A DNA stretch of 64,000 nt from Paenibacillus_E sp052115445. GTDB taxonomy: Bacteria > Bacillota > Bacilli > Paenibacillales > NBRC-103111. Position numbers and translations under genes: made by a program. The notes under the pieces are model-generated. The model made no database searches and was not told the origin of the DNA. It was given only the letters and a program-made list of their open reading frames with translations. Location: assembly GCF_052115445.1 (NCBI RefSeq), contig NZ_JBFRGR010000021.1, forward strand, positions 62,001 through 126,000. The letters run 5' to 3'. How positions within the stretch are numbered: the stretch's first letter is position 1; every line of letters starts with the position of its first letter. Shown one piece after another: positions 52,230-60,567 of this stretch.

Positions 52230-53194
52230 ATGCCCTCACCCCACTTCTTAGATAATTGATTGGAACCAAGGACCAGAACGAGCCCGATCACGGATTTGAA
52301 CAAACCGACGGCAGCCCCCAGGCTGAAGTTAAGCTGCTGCAGTCCTGTTCGGAATACCCAGGTATCCAATATATCTGCAACTTGATACACTTGAATGTTA
52401 TAAAGAATATAGATTTGATCAAAACCGGCATCCATAATATGTCCCAGCTTCAAAATGAGTAGAAGCACAATGACATTTCGAATGCCTGGAAGCGTAATGT
52501 GCCAAATCATCCGAAGACGGCTTGCACCATCAACTCGGGCTGCCTCGTACAAGGTCGGATCAATTGCTGTCATTGCAGCCAAGTAGATAATGGCCCCCCA
52601 GCCTAGATCTTTCCAAACTTCCGAACTTACCAGAATCGTACGGAAGTAATCAATCGATGTCATGAATCCGATAGATTGTCCGCCAGCATCTTCGATCCAG
52701 CGATTGACGATTCCGGAGTTTTGCGATAGAAGCGCCATTAGGATCCCATAAATAATGACCCAAGATAAGAAGTGCGGCATGTACGTTAGCGTCTGGACAA
52801 CAGTTCTGAACCAACGAAGCCTGCATTCATTGAGAAGCAACGCCATAATGATTGGTGGAGCCATACCGAACAGCAGCTTATAAATGCTAATAACGAAGGT
52901 GTTAACCATGAGCTGTCCGAAATACGGAGAATTAAAAAACGTTTGAAAATGTTTGTACCATGGATCCGCCCAACCACTGCCGAGAATGCCATCCAATATT
53001 TGAAAATCTTTAAACGCAATGATTACACCGTACATGGGAATGTAGCGGAATATAATGTAGTAAGCAACACCGGGCAACAGCATGAGGTAAAATGCACGGA
53101 AGGCCCAAACCTGCCTAGCAGATAGTTTAAACCTGGATTCCTTTACCTTGTTCCCCGCCTTTGTTTGCTGTTCAATCATGATTTGCTGATCCAT
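52223..53194 (-). CDS. ABC transporter permease (LplB-like), system 4
   Basis: 323 aa from the ATG at 53194, which follows AAGAGGTG; the frame is open to 53308 but that part overlaps the promoter. It carries FRYIPMYGVIIAFKDF and the EAA loop YEAARVDGASRLRMIWHITL. First gene of the transporter operon, behind a cre-like site. Confidence 0.93.
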   Translation of the reverse strand: MDQQIMIEQQTKAGNKVKESRFKLSARQVWAFRAFYLMLLPGVAYYIIFRYIPMYGVIIAFKDFQILDGILGSGWADPWYKHFQTFFNSPYFGQLMVNTFVISIYKLLFGMAPPIIMALLLNECRLRWFRTVVQTLTYMPHFLSWVIIYGILMALLSQNSGIVNRWIEDAGGQSIGFMTSIDYFRTILVSSEVWKDLGWGAIIYLAAMTAIDPTLYEAARVDGASRLRMIWHITLPGIRNVIVLLLILKLGHIMDAGFDQIYILYNIQVYQVADILDTWVFRTGLQQLNFSLGAAVGLFKSVIGLVLVLGSNQLSKKWGEGIW

Positions 53195-53243
53195 AAGGAC
53201 ACCTCTTTTCCATCTCTGTACTCGCTTCCAACGGGTTACGTTT

Positions 53244-53262
53244 AGTATAGCAAGCGCTTTCT
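53244..53262 (-). promoter_or_regulatory. -10 box with overlapping cre-like site, transporter operon 4
   Basis: Minus strand TATACT (53244-53249). The cre-like TAGCAAGCGCTTTCT (53248-53262) matches the consensus at all but one position and overlaps the core promoter, a position suited to CcpA repression. Confidence 0.6.
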
Positions 53263-53313
53263 TTGGAAAATATACAGTGATCCTGCGAAAATGTCCGAAT
53301 TCTTGCAAACGTT

Positions 53314-55101
53314 TTATTTTGGTTTCTCTGTATGTTCTACAGATGGAAGCTCGATGCGGATTAACGTACCAACCTCCGGAATAGAGAAGATAGTCAGGCC
53401 GTATTCGGGGCCAAAATGAAGTCCAATTCTCTCATGAACATTCATAATTCCGATTCCGGTAAACCTGTGTTTGCTCGGTGCTTTGTGCCTCTCCGCAAAT
53501 AAACCGTCCAACTGCTCGGAATCCATGCCCAGCCCGTTGTCTCTGACTGTAATAATCAGTTTATCTTTGAGGCATTTTGTCCGAATTCGAATGGTTCCCG
53601 TGCGCTTTAACGGGACGAGTCCATGGAAAATGGCATTTTCTACAAGTGGCTGCAAGGTTAATTTCAGAATCGTTTTCGATTGCGTTTCAGGTGCAGCTTC
53701 TATTTCCATTGTGAATTTATCGCCATAACGTACTTTCTGAATGTATGCATACATTCTCAGCCCTTCTAGCTCATCGTTTAAGGTAACGAACTCAGTGGTT
53801 TTATCAAAGCTGAACGACAATAAGCCTACAAGCGTCTTGATCGCTTCTCGAACTTCGTTGATTTTGTGCTGTTTAGCCAAAGAGCTAATGCAGGCGAGGG
53901 TGTTGTAGAGAAAGTGCGGGGCAATTTGGCTCTGGAGCATTTTCAGCTCAAACTGCTTCTTCCGCCGTTCTGCTTCCTTCGTCTCATGCAGCAAATGATG
54001 AATACGCTCCATCATAGCGTTATAACTGCGCGCCATCCGGCCAATCTCGTCATTCCCAGTCACATGAATGGTGTGAAGCACCTCCATATCACGAACCCGG
54101 TCCATCTTTGCAACTAAAGTACGCACGGGCAATGTAATGTAGCGACTTATCATATACGTACTGACCAATACAAGGAAAATCCAAAAAACTCCCGCCGTAC
54201 TGAACGTACGGTAGAGACTGCTAATATTATGATAGAAAAAACTATTCTCATAGAAGGCGACAAAATACCAACCGAGCTTGTTCATTCCTGATTTTACAGC
54301 GACTAAGTCACCTTCTGCTCCTTGAATCTCTGACGCGCCAAGTGGAAGCTCCGCTATTTGGTCAACGAAACCTGCATTTAGTTCTGGCGGAAAAACACTC
54401 GTATTGTACGGAAGCAATCGATAGGAACTTAGAGGAAGACTAGCATCGAAGGCATGAACAACGTTCCTTTTATTAGTAATGATCGAGAATGTTTGATTTT
54501 TCGTATTCATAAATTGAGCAATCAAACTCGTTAACTGAACGAGATCGATTTCCACGACAGCCATTCCTTTAAATGACTTCGTCGAAGAAGATTGGATTGG
54601 CAGAACGAAGGCGACTGTTTTTCCCGACATGGAGGATTGATACGGTTCGGAAATGAACATTCCGTAGGTTTCTTTGGCTTTTGTAAGCAACATGGGGATT
54701 TGCGGATTTCCGATAATATCAAAAGTGGTTTGAGAGTTCGAGATGATATTGCCATCTTCACGAACCAAATAGAGCGACTTATATAGCGTACTGTTCATTT
54801 TCGCATAGGCACGCAAATTCTCCGAAGCTTCCTTCTCCATGCCTTCATTTAGTAAATCTTCACGGGTAGAGATGAGTAAAAGAATGTTTTGCACATTGTC
54901 CAAATAGGCATTCATATAGAGATTTGTTCGATCAATAATAATTTGGGCATCCGAAACGACTTGCTTCCGAAACAAATCCTCTGCTTCGCGCAAGTTGATC
55001 CAGGCAAGTCCCCCTAGCAAAACCAGTGTCCCTAGTGACAAAAAAAGAAAATGTTTGGCCAACATGCTCCAACCACTGAACCATGAGATAAGCGCTTTCA
55101 T
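53314..55101 (-). CDS. Sensor histidine kinase (YesM-like), system 4
   Basis: 595 aa. Membrane helices at about 15-32 and 297-318 flank a large external sensor region. HAMP, then His396 (QIAPHFLYNTL) and HATPase motifs PLVENAIFHGL, DNGLGM and FTGIGIMNV. It lies 7 bp after its regulator gene and about 120 bp before the transporter genes it probably controls. Confidence 0.93.
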   Translation of the reverse strand: MKALISWFSGWSMLAKHFLFLSLGTLVLLGGLAWINLREAEDLFRKQVVSDAQIIIDRTNLYMNAYLDNVQNILLLISTREDLLNEGMEKEASENLRAYAKMNSTLYKSLYLVREDGNIISNSQTTFDIIGNPQIPMLLTKAKETYGMFISEPYQSSMSGKTVAFVLPIQSSSTKSFKGMAVVEIDLVQLTSLIAQFMNTKNQTFSIITNKRNVVHAFDASLPLSSYRLLPYNTSVFPPELNAGFVDQIAELPLGASEIQGAEGDLVAVKSGMNKLGWYFVAFYENSFFYHNISSLYRTFSTAGVFWIFLVLVSTYMISRYITLPVRTLVAKMDRVRDMEVLHTIHVTGNDEIGRMARSYNAMMERIHHLLHETKEAERRKKQFELKMLQSQIAPHFLYNTLACISSLAKQHKINEVREAIKTLVGLLSFSFDKTTEFVTLNDELEGLRMYAYIQKVRYGDKFTMEIEAAPETQSKTILKLTLQPLVENAIFHGLVPLKRTGTIRIRTKCLKDKLIITVRDNGLGMDSEQLDGLFAERHKAPSKHRFTGIGIMNVHERIGLHFGPEYGLTIFSIPEVGTLIRIELPSVEHTEKPK

Positions 55102-55108
55102 AATGTCA

Positions 55109-55897
55109 TCAGCCCTTTTTATAGTCTGTAGGTGCTACACCGGACCAAGTCCGGAAAAGCTGTGAGAAATACCGATAGCTGGGTATGCCTACCTGTTCGG
55201 CAACTTCGTACACTTTAAGCTGTGTGGTCTGAAGCAGGATCATGGCTTTCTCCATACGCAGCCTGGTAACATAATCGTTGAAGGATTCTCCTGTTTCTTC
55301 CCGAAACAGTCTGCTAAGATAGTACGAGCTCAGACCAACCTCTGCGGATACAGAAACTAGCGTAATGGGCTCCCCTAGCTTATTCTCAATGATTCTTTGA
55401 GCAAGTAGTACTTCTCTCCTAATCTTTCGAACGTCACTTGCTTCGGATTCTGGCAGACTGGATATCTCCCGTTTCATTCGTTCTTGTTCATATTGCTTAA
55501 GATCGACTTCACGCCTAATCGCTTCTCTCGCCTTTACAACCAGTGCCTTCATGTCCTCTTCGTCAAAGGAAAGCTTGGTAAAATAGTCCAAGGCTCCGAG
55601 CTTCAGCGCTTCTTGGGCATAATGAAAATCGCTATGACAGGTTAGCAGTGCGAACTGAATAAGCGGAAATCTCTTTCTTACTAGGCGAAAAAGTTCTAAT
55701 CCGTCCATAATGGGCATCGTGATATCCGATATAACAAGATCCGGCTGTAGGGCTTCACACAGCGCCAAAGCCTCTTCGCCATTCTCAGCTTCCCCTGCAA
55801 GTTCAGCTTCGAACGAATGCCACGGCATCGTCCTAAGCTCATGTCTTAACGGCTGTTCATCATCAATGATTAACACCTTTATCGGCGTAGCAGACAC
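55109..55897 (-). CDS. Short AraC-type response regulator, system 4
   Basis: 262 aa from the GTG at 55897, six bases after AGGGTGGTG; the open frame to 56101 crosses the promoter. The receiver domain has Asp12/Asp13 and phospho-acceptor Asp58 (LVISDITMP). Almost directly after it (about residue 160) comes the AraC HTH pair (SAEVGLSSYYLSRLFREETG; AEQVGIPSYRYFSQLFRTWSG). The long middle region found in the other three YesN-like proteins here is absent. One unusual point: the receiver switch lysine is in FTKLS rather than LLKP. Confidence 0.9.
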   Translation of the reverse strand: MSATPIKVLIIDDEQPLRHELRTMPWHSFEAELAGEAENGEEALALCEALQPDLVISDITMPIMDGLELFRLVRKRFPLIQFALLTCHSDFHYAQEALKLGALDYFTKLSFDEEDMKALVVKAREAIRREVDLKQYEQERMKREISSLPESEASDVRKIRREVLLAQRIIENKLGEPITLVSVSAEVGLSSYYLSRLFREETGESFNDYVTRLRMEKAMILLQTTQLKVYEVAEQVGIPSYRYFSQLFRTWSGVAPTDYKKG

Positions 55898-55952
55898 ATC
55901 AAGCACCACCCTATCATTGAATTGGTTTGAATAATAAGGACCATTATAGCAG

Positions 55953-55961
55953 TTTTTATGA
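55953..55961 (-). promoter_or_regulatory. Extended -10 promoter of regulator/kinase pair 4
   Basis: Minus strand TGCTATAAT, an extended -10 match, about 55 bp before the GTG start. No clear -35 box. Confidence 0.5.
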
Positions 55962-56206
55962 CTATCGATATATTCCAATAATTGATAACTTATATTTTCC
56001 GCATGCAATCTCCTCCTCCGTCTCACATACCACTGGTTATAATTGCTCTTCATTAGTCTAATCTTGGGTTCATTCACACAAACCCCGAATCTATTAAACA
56101 ATCAATCTATTAACACATTTTCTCTTATATAGGTAAATCTAGTTAACAGGCACGCCACCTTCGACATCTACTATAAGCAGATAGAGAGAAGGAGGTGAAA
56201 ACATAG

Positions 56207-56569
56207 ATGGAGAACAAAAAACGCAGCATCCCTACTCTCAAAGATTCTGGCAAGCTTGGCAAATCGTACACGCGCGTCCCGCTCGGCAAAAATTTTGGTC
56301 CTACACAAACGCTTAGACGACTTACTATTCTTTGGGTAGATAACGCCGGTGTTCCTTTCGTCACTTCAGGCTTTTTCTGTGAGGCTCGTACTTTAAATGG
56401 AACCCGCCTTGCAACTGCTCGCTTTGATGCATTTGGAACTGCCGTATTCCGTACAATCGGTACCCCTACTACACGTACTTTAGTTCTTAGAACTTTTGAT
56501 GCAGACGGCGTCATCTTCCGTACACGTACGGTTCGTTCTGGTATTTCGGCTTTCGTATTTATCGGCTAA
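56207..56569 (+). CDS. Hypothetical protein, 120 aa, Thr/Arg/Phe-rich
   Basis: Not recognised. A very strong ribosome-binding site (GAAGGAGGTG) precedes the ATG. After a basic N-terminal 35 residues, the rest reads as alternating beta-strands rich in Thr, Arg, Phe and Gly (LRRLTILWVDN, TRTLVLRTFDADGV, SAFVFIG), which suggests a compact beta-sandwich. No signal peptide or membrane helix. It has its own terminator and is divergent from regulator/kinase pair 4. Possibly a surface- or spore-associated small protein; this is a guess. Confidence 0.75.
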   Translation: MENKKRSIPTLKDSGKLGKSYTRVPLGKNFGPTQTLRRLTILWVDNAGVPFVTSGFFCEARTLNGTRLATARFDAFGTAVFRTIGTPTTRTLVLRTFDADGVIFRTRTVRSGISAFVFIG

Positions 56570-56574
56570 TTAAC

Positions 56575-56620
56575 CAAAAACAGCCCACCCCCGATAAATT
56601 CGAGGGAAGGGCTGTTTTCT
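56575..56620 (+). terminator. Terminator after the 120-aa gene
   Basis: CAGCCC / GGGCTG stem with flanking AAAAA and TTTT. Its sequence is nearly duplicated at 57100-57148 in the same orientation. Confidence 0.85.
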
Positions 56621-56625
56621 CTTAC

Positions 56626-56745
56626 TCATTTCTTCTTTACATATAAGTTCCAGGCCATATACAACAGTACCCCTGTCCCACTCCCTAGGAGAAACCAGTA
56701 CACTTTTGACATACTACCGACTGACTGCGCAAGTAAGGGGTCCAT
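56626..56745 (-). CDS. Small membrane peptide, 39 aa
   Basis: Minus-strand ORF from ATG 56745 to TGA 56626, with AGGTG six bases before the start. The peptide has one hydrophobic segment (VYWFLLGSGTGVLLYMAW) and ends in VKKK, the build of type I toxins and other small bacterial membrane peptides. Its start codon abuts the -35 box of a plus-strand promoter. Unknown family; coding status is likely but not proven. Confidence 0.5.
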   Translation of the reverse strand: MDPLLAQSVGSMSKVYWFLLGSGTGVLLYMAWNLYVKKK

Positions 56746-56774
56746 TGACTGCACCTGCCGTTGTCTAGTATAAT
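56745..56774 (+). promoter_or_regulatory. Plus-strand promoter of a probable antisense RNA
   Basis: TTGACT (56745-56750), 18 bp, TATAAT (56769-56774). No ORF follows before the terminator at 56848-56893, so the product should be an untranslated RNA of about 110 nt (roughly 56781-56893). Confidence 0.6.
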
Positions 56775-56780
56775 TTACTC

Positions 56781-56893
56781 ATAAATGGCGTATAAATAGG
56801 CAAGGGACAAGTACACAACCGATTGGTTATTTACTGGTTCCTCTCAGAAAAAGTAATCCCCAACTTGTCTAGGGTCGGGAGGATTACTTTTTT
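56781..56893 (+). ncRNA. Candidate antisense RNA converging on the 35-aa peptide gene
   Basis: Defined by the promoter at 56745-56774 and the hairpin at 56848-56893. It overlaps the 3' end of the minus-strand mRNA of the 35-aa peptide (CDS end 56884 plus its terminator). This is the layout of bsrG/SR4- and txpA/RatA-type toxin-antitoxin pairs. Inferred from sequence only. Confidence 0.45.
56848..56893. terminator. Bidirectional terminator shared by convergent RNAs
   Basis: AAAAAGTAATCC / GGATTACTTTTTT stem. The A run serves the minus strand, the T run the plus strand. Confidence 0.85.
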
Positions 56894-56991
56894 CTTTTAT
56901 CCTGGGAACCGTTCAACACTTTAGCTAAAACCTTTAGCAAAGTAACTGCGAACATTGCTCCTGCGATAAAATACTTCACGTTTTCATCCAT
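56884..56991 (-). CDS. Small membrane peptide, 35 aa (candidate type I toxin)
   Basis: Minus-strand ORF from ATG 56991 to TAA 56884, behind a near-perfect ribosome-binding site AAGGAGGTG. One hydrophobic segment (YFIAGAMFAVTLLKVLAKVL) is followed by a charged tail (GSQDKRKK). Size, layout and the convergent RNA fit a type I toxin, but the sequence is not one I recognise. A minus-strand TACAAT at about 57060 may be its -10 box. Confidence 0.6.
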   Translation of the reverse strand: MDENVKYFIAGAMFAVTLLKVLAKVLNGSQDKRKK

Positions 56992-57099
56992 ACGCTTTCA
57001 CCTCCTTGCCTGTGAGATGAAAGTTTCCCAACCGCTATGTACTTGTCCTTATCAAAATTGTAGCATAACCGCCTCATTATGGAAATAAATTCCGATTAA

Positions 57100-57148
57100 C
57101 CAAAAACAGCCCAACCCCGGCAAATCCAAGGGTAGGGCTGTTTTCTCT
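57100..57148 (-). terminator. Terminator after the 740-aa secreted-protein gene
   Basis: CAGCCC / GGGCTG stem. It is almost identical to 56575-56620, in the same orientation, so the small-peptide locus is bracketed by two copies. Confidence 0.8.
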
Positions 57149-57149
57149 T

Positions 57150-59372
57150 TTACTTAAATTGCTTCAGAAGGCGCTTCGCTGTTCCGTTCGGTGTGTTAAT
57201 GACTTCGTACATATTGACGACGATGCCGTTATTCACTTGCTCGTTTTTCAAACCAGAAATCGTTACTCGCTGGCTGCCGCTCGTTAGTTTGCCCGTGCCC
57301 ATTAATGAAGCATCTTGAGTACCAACGATACGACCGAGAGAGTCGACCATTTCGAATTGGATTTTGGAGAAATTAGAATCAATAATGACTTGATCTTCAT
57401 GTGTAATATCCATGTCGAGTTGAAGAACATATGAATAGGTTCCCCCGCTATACGTCCAGCCAATCGAGCTGTCATTGACTTTAAGTGAGAATGGATAGAT
57501 CGCGATGGTATCTCCAGTTTCTTCTCCCTGTAGAGCCACTTTGAACGTCCCTGCGGACACATTGCCTTCAGAGACAGACTTATCATCGTACACATTCAGC
57601 GCAAATGAATCATCCGCTGTCGTTTCCTTATTAGGAAGCAAGTAGGAGTAGCTGACTACATAGGAGCTTCCTGGTGTAATTTGCGTAGCCGCCGCGCTTT
57701 GGCGAGAGCCCGTATAAGCATTGCCTTTATTATCGATAAGCTCGTTCTGCAGATCAGGCAGTGCGAGCGTGCTCGTGCCGTTGTTCGTGATTTTGTATTT
57801 GGCGATCGCGGTTTTGTAGCCAAGATCATCATTTTCATGCGCATGAAGCTCGATGAGCGACACATCCAGATTCGGATTCACAACGCTGCTGCCCAGAGCA
57901 AGCTTGGTTCCAAGCACATAGTTTACCGCTGTGGTGAAGCCGTTTTGGGCTTCGCTCGCACCCTTGAGCAGGAACACAGCCACAGGCTGTTGCCCTGATG
58001 TTGTCGTTGTACTGTTACCTGTTGTCGTTGTACTGTTACCTGTTGTCGTTGACCCGCTTCCAGTCGTCGCTCCACTATTACCTGTCGTTGATCCACTCCC
58101 CGTACTACCAGTCGTGGTCCCACTTCCCGCCGTGCTAGCCGCTGCTTTCTGCCACAGCACGAGTTGTGCCGCATTCGGATCGACGCCTGTCGGCAACGTT
58201 GCATTGAAGTAATAAGTCGCCGTCTCCTTCGGCGCTAAAAAGCCGCTGCGCGTAGTGTTATCTGTCGATGACACGGATGAGCCCGAGTCTCCGAACTGGT
58301 AGGAGGCTGCTAATGAAGGAACAGGAGCTACAGCGTCCCCATCATTGCTTAGCGTAACCACGGTCTGAACGTGGACACCATCCGCTTGAATCGAATACGT
58401 AGAGGAGCTTGCCTTCGCTGTCACGTTCTCGCCATCCTGCTGCCCGGCATAACTCTGTTTCACGCCCAAAGCTACCGTATTCAGCGACGAATTCATACCC
58501 AAAGTTCCTAGTGAAACATCTTCACTTTGATTGAGGTAATAGTATTCCAACGTTAGCCCGCTTGTCGGCATGCCTTTGGAAATGAGCGTTTTGAGTGTCA
58601 ATGTATCGGACTGATTGGGCAAAATAGCCGTATCCGCCCCACTCGCAACAGTCGCCGTGTATTTCAAGCCATTGGCATCCACAAGTCTAGCCAGCAAACC
58701 TGCGGGTACTTTCACGCTGCTTGAGCCTAGGTTCTTCGCTGCAACTTGCGTGTACATGTACCATTTGCCATTCTCGGTCACACGTACACTCTGCCCTAAT
58801 TGAAAAGCAAGGGACGCATCATTCGCCAATGTGCTGTCTAGCGTGCGTAAGCTAATAATCTCTTCTGGGGCTTCCAACTGTCCATCTTGAATGACGGAGG
58901 CAATCGGCAGCTCACCGAGATGATTCATGAAATCGGATTGATTGTAATCCCAGCGGAATACATCTACTTTCAAATCAGCAGCAGATTCACCAGCTGGTAA
59001 ATTCGCGTAGAATCGGAAGCTTTCCTCTTGCCCGCCGTTCACGATGCCGCTCTTTTTCTCACTCAAATTGGCCGTGTAGCTATGTCCAGCACTGTCCGTC
59101 ACGCGCACACCATACTTGTTAAAATCAAGCGTCTGATTTTCCCCATTATGGAACAGGACGGAGAACTGCAAGGATGAAGAGGAAAGTGAGGCTCTATTTA
59201 GCATAAAATAGGAATCCTTCGAGATAAAAACGCCTTCAGATGCAGCGTGTGCGGATGGCGCCGGAACTGCCCATGAGGCAGCCAGCAAACTTCCCGTCAG
59301 CAGTACAGCTAATCTCGTCTGTTTAAGTGAGTTTTTGGATCGGAGTCCAATCGATGTTAGTTGACGAATCAT
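57150..59372 (-). CDS. Large secreted protein with repeated beta domains, 740 aa
   Basis: Signal peptide (about 18-43, cleavage near AHAAS). The mature protein has several beta-sandwich-like segments with recurring phrases such as SLxxLQFSVLFHNGENQ, TLSNDGDAV and KITNNGTSTLALPDL, reminiscent of DUF4352-type ligand-binding domains. A Ser/Thr/Gly-rich linker (about 410-465) separates the last part. No catalytic motif. It lies 19 bp after the permease gene of the efflux operon (AGGAGG upstream), so it is likely an extracellular partner of that transporter. Confidence 0.85.
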   Translation of the reverse strand: MIRQLTSIGLRSKNSLKQTRLAVLLTGSLLAASWAVPAPSAHAASEGVFISKDSYFMLNRASLSSSSLQFSVLFHNGENQTLDFNKYGVRVTDSAGHSYTANLSEKKSGIVNGGQEESFRFYANLPAGESAADLKVDVFRWDYNQSDFMNHLGELPIASVIQDGQLEAPEEIISLRTLDSTLANDASLAFQLGQSVRVTENGKWYMYTQVAAKNLGSSSVKVPAGLLARLVDANGLKYTATVASGADTAILPNQSDTLTLKTLISKGMPTSGLTLEYYYLNQSEDVSLGTLGMNSSLNTVALGVKQSYAGQQDGENVTAKASSSTYSIQADGVHVQTVVTLSNDGDAVAPVPSLAASYQFGDSGSSVSSTDNTTRSGFLAPKETATYYFNATLPTGVDPNAAQLVLWQKAAASTAGSGTTTGSTGSGSTTGNSGATTGSGSTTTGNSTTTTGNSTTTTSGQQPVAVFLLKGASEAQNGFTTAVNYVLGTKLALGSSVVNPNLDVSLIELHAHENDDLGYKTAIAKYKITNNGTSTLALPDLQNELIDNKGNAYTGSRQSAAATQITPGSSYVVSYSYLLPNKETTADDSFALNVYDDKSVSEGNVSAGTFKVALQGEETGDTIAIYPFSLKVNDSSIGWTYSGGTYSYVLQLDMDITHEDQVIIDSNFSKIQFEMVDSLGRIVGTQDASLMGTGKLTSGSQRVTISGLKNEQVNNGIVVNMYEVINTPNGTAKRLLKQFK

Positions 59373-59391
59373 GGTACAAACCTCCTGTTGC

Positions 59392-60567
59392 CTAATCGTA
59401 ACGCAGCGCGTCGATAGGTTTTAATTTTGATGCTTTATTCGCTGGATATAAACCGAAAATGACACCAACAAGTGCTGAGAATAAGAACGCGTAAAACCCA
59501 ACGTTGAGCGATAGGCTCGTCTCTTGGCTTGGATTGATATACGGCCAGGCCAGTGATAAGGCGACCCCAACCAGCAAACCGATCAAACCGCCCATCCCGC
59601 TAATCAAGGTAGCTTCGACTAGGAATTGCAGCAAAATATTTCTCCGCTTCGCCCCAATCGACTTCCGGATCCCGATCTCCCTTGTTCGCTCACTCACGGT
59701 GACGAGCATAATATTCATAATCCCGATCCCGCCTACAAGCAGGGAAATCGCTGCAACAGCAACCAATTGGTTGGTCAGCGTACTAGACGCCGTTTGTCTT
59801 GCGCTAATGAGCTCGGATGAGTNCAAAATATTGTATCCAGTTGTACTTTTAAATTTCTGATATAAGTACGCTTCAACGGCTAATTGTGCACGGCTGACGA
59901 GGTCACCAGAGGATGCTTCCACATAGGCGGTCCGAATGTTACCAAGCTTAAAATCCCGGCTCATCGTCGGCAGCGGCACTAACACGGAGCTATCCAATGA
60001 GGTTCCGCTCGTATTGGAGCCCTTCGTTTGAAGAACACCGATAATCGTGTACATGTAGCCCTTCACATTAATTTCTTCGTCGATCGGGTCTTCCTTGCCA
60101 AAAAACTTCGTCGCCACTTCACTCCCGATAACCGCAACGTGATTGCGGAAATCCAGATCTGCCTGAGCGAGGAAACGTCCGCTGGCCATCTTCCCTTTTT
60201 GCAACTCCAAATAACGGTCATTCGTTCCGATCACATTGTAGCTCTCCGTTGTGCGGTCGAACTTAATGGAGCTATTCTGCGTCATTGTGGGTGCAATCGA
60301 TGAGATGCCCGCAGTACCCTCCAGAGTCATGAACTCATCGTAATTCAACTGTGTGGCGCGACCGTTCCCCATCAGGTTTACTGTTAGCAGATTCGTCCCC
60401 AGACCTTCGTACTGCTTTTCGATGGCTTTGGACGTCCCTTGACCGATGGACACGAGCGTAATCACCGAAGCAACCCCGATAATAACGCCTAGCATGGTCA
60501 GAATCGTTCGTAACGGATTAGAACGAATCGTGCTCATCGCCATTTGGAAAAGCTCCCAAATTCTCAT
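59392..60567 (-). CDS. MacB/YknZ-like ABC transporter permease
   Basis: 391 aa: one N-terminal membrane helix (about 20-42), a large extracytoplasmic MacB_PCD domain (to about 265; one residue ambiguous because of the N at 59823) and a C-terminal FtsX domain with three helices. GIRKSIGAKRRNILLQFLVE is the conserved cytoplasmic loop. It overlaps the ATPase gene by four bases. Together with the adaptor and ATPase genes it forms a YknXYZ/MacAB-type mechanotransmission exporter. Confidence 0.93.
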   Translation of the reverse strand: MRIWELFQMAMSTIRSNPLRTILTMLGVIIGVASVITLVSIGQGTSKAIEKQYEGLGTNLLTVNLMGNGRATQLNYDEFMTLEGTAGISSIAPTMTQNSSIKFDRTTESYNVIGTNDRYLELQKGKMASGRFLAQADLDFRNHVAVIGSEVATKFFGKEDPIDEEINVKGYMYTIIGVLQTKGSNTSGTSLDSSVLVPLPTMSRDFKLGNIRTAYVEASSGDLVSRAQLAVEAYLYQKFKSTTGYNILXSSELISARQTASSTLTNQLVAVAAISLLVGGIGIMNIMLVTVSERTREIGIRKSIGAKRRNILLQFLVEATLISGMGGLIGLLVGVALSLAWPYINPSQETSLSLNVGFYAFLFSALVGVIFGLYPANKASKLKPIDALRYD

